A stretch of DNA of 14,424 bases from Clostridiales bacterium UBA4706 (GTDB lineage Bacteria; Bacillota; Clostridia; Oscillospirales; Oscillospiraceae), in assembly GCA_002404605.1 (NCBI GenBank), contig DHKA01000108.1:1-14424 (forward strand), written 5' to 3'. This document shows, one piece after another, positions 13,949 through 14,424 of the stretch (the first letter of the stretch is position 1; every line of letters starts with the position of its first letter). A model generated the notes under the pieces. The model ran no database searches. It was given only the letters and a program-made list of their open reading frames with translations, and was not told the origin of the DNA. The position numbers and the translations under genes are program-made.

Positions 13949-14204
13949 AGTGCTTCCTCCGCAGAGAGGAAAGTGCCGTCCGGGCGTCGAGAAGCTGACC
14001 TCCGGCGGCATATTCCGCCTCCGCTTCCGCGATGGCCTTGTCGGTTTCCATCGTTTTGATCATGTCGTCGTAGGCCTCGATGCTCATGACGACCAGATCG
14101 CCGTATCCGTTCTTGGTGATGAACAGCGGCTCGCGGCTGGCGTGACACACCTCGGAGATTTCCGTGGTGTTGCGCAGGTCGGTGATGGGTCTGATTTGCG
14201 GCAT
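13941..14204 (-). CDS. Phd/YefM-family antitoxin
   Basis: This 87-residue antitoxin is expected to bind DNA through its N-terminal half and the toxin through its C-terminal tail. MPQIRPITDLRN at the start and EPLFITKNGYGDLVVMS (25-41) are typical Phd/YefM features. The C-terminus is charged (A/E-rich helix near 56-66, then SSLRRKHFG). ATG 14204 has AAGGAGG a few bases upstream. It is first in the pair, ahead of the toxin, and its own promoter contains a palindrome suited to autorepression. Confidence 0.88.
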   Translation of the reverse strand: MPQIRPITDLRNTTEISEVCHASREPLFITKNGYGDLVVMSIEAYDDMIKTMETDKAIAEAEAEYAAGGQLLDARTALSSLRRKHFG

Positions 14205-14222
14205 GGTATACGCCTCCTTTCC

Positions 14223-14260
14223 TTGCGCATAATTATAGCATTATTATGCGCAAACTGCAA
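14223..14260 (-). promoter_or_regulatory. Promoter and operator of the toxin-antitoxin pair
   Basis: On the minus strand, -35 TTGCAG (complement of 14255-14260) and a consensus -10 TATAAT (14232-14237) are 17 bases apart. An 11-bp perfect inverted repeat, TTGCGCATAAT, occupies 14223-14233 and 14243-14253 and overlaps the -10. Binding of the antitoxin, or toxin-antitoxin complex, there would block transcription, the usual autoregulation of such pairs. The ribosome binding site follows at 14211-14222. Confidence 0.85.
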
Positions 14261-14283
14261 GGTCGGTTATCCAATACAGCCGC

Positions 14284-14316
14284 AAAAAGGCACCGTTCCT
14301 GCGAACGGTGCCTTTT
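14284..14316 (-). terminator. rpsI terminator
   Basis: A perfect 14-bp stem (14285-14298 with 14303-14316) with a four-base loop lies 23 bases past the rpsI stop on the minus strand and is followed there by TTTTT. It separates the ribosomal protein transcript from the toxin-antitoxin promoter. Confidence 0.88.
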
Positions 14317-14338
14317 GAGTAAGCAGTAAACCGGGAGA

Positions 14339-14424
14339 TCAGCGCTTGCTGAACTGTGGAGCGCGACGGGCGGCCTTGAGGCCGTATTTCTTACGCTCTT
14401 TCATGCGCGGATCGCGGGTGAGAT
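14339..14424 (-). CDS. rpsI: 30S ribosomal protein S9, C-terminal end (rest outside window)
   Basis: The last 27 codons read on the minus strand, with the stop TGA at 14339-14341. They include LTRDPRMKERKKYGLKAA and finish APQFSKR, the highly conserved S9 tail whose final residues reach the ribosomal P site. The gene continues past the right edge. Its usual partner rplM would lie further upstream, beyond the window. Confidence 0.96.
   Translation of the reverse strand, partial: LTRDPRMKERKKYGLKAARRAPQFSKR

Overview
The window looks like a chromosomal segment of a GC-rich gut-type Clostridium relative, probably Oscillospiraceae/Ruminococcaceae. This is an inference from strong AGGAGG-type ribosome binding sites, a seryl-tRNA synthetase of the Clostridia type, a lipoprotein signal peptide typical of that group, and a PrpR_N-type regulator. 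It contains one large catabolic operon between housekeeping genes, and no rRNA, tRNA, CRISPR array or transposase that I can see.

Layout. Positions 1-962 hold the 3' end of serS and a small GtrA-family membrane protein, closed by a long bidirectional terminator (974-1021). A minus-strand regulator (1032-2804) has a PrpR_N sensor, a degenerate AAA+ domain and a Fis-like HTH. It is divergent from the operon across a 334-base AT-rich region (2805-3138). That region carries two near-identical 25-bp sites in inverted orientation and two leader hairpins. The plus-strand operon then runs: four-carbon acid sugar kinase (DUF1537 family), iron-containing alcohol dehydrogenase, DapA/NanA-family lyase, PdxA2-type 4-phospho-tetronate dehydrogenase, TAXI-type TRAP binding lipoprotein, SDR oxidoreductase, fused TRAP permease and a fumarate-reductase-like flavoprotein (to 13090). 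A small VOC (glyoxalase-fold) gene and a terminator follow. On the minus strand lie a Phd/YefM-RelE/ParE toxin-antitoxin pair with a very clear promoter and operator, then the rpsI terminator and the 3' end of rpsI.

How the genes may work together. The TAXI-TRAP importer probably brings in a small organic acid. The kinase and PdxA2 are a known pair (DUF1537 kinase plus PdxA2: D-threonate or D-erythronate to 4-phosphate to DHAP plus CO2). The extra pyruvate-type lyase, SDR, flavoprotein and Fe-alcohol dehydrogenase are not part of that simple scheme. They suggest either a larger or modified substrate converted to a tetronate and a C2/C3 fragment, or two linked acid pathways.

The most striking structural point is that the operon is a composition mosaic. 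The regulator, kinase, Fe-ADH, PdxA2 and VOC genes are GC-rich (hand-counted 60-base samples about 60-65% GC). The lyase gene (5553-6461) and the block from inside the binding-protein gene (about 7745) to about 13100 are much more AT-rich (samples 32-40%). The switch inside the binding-protein gene lies in the linker just after its lipoprotein signal peptide. This looks like exchange of the importer, lyase and flavoenzyme module within a resident operon.
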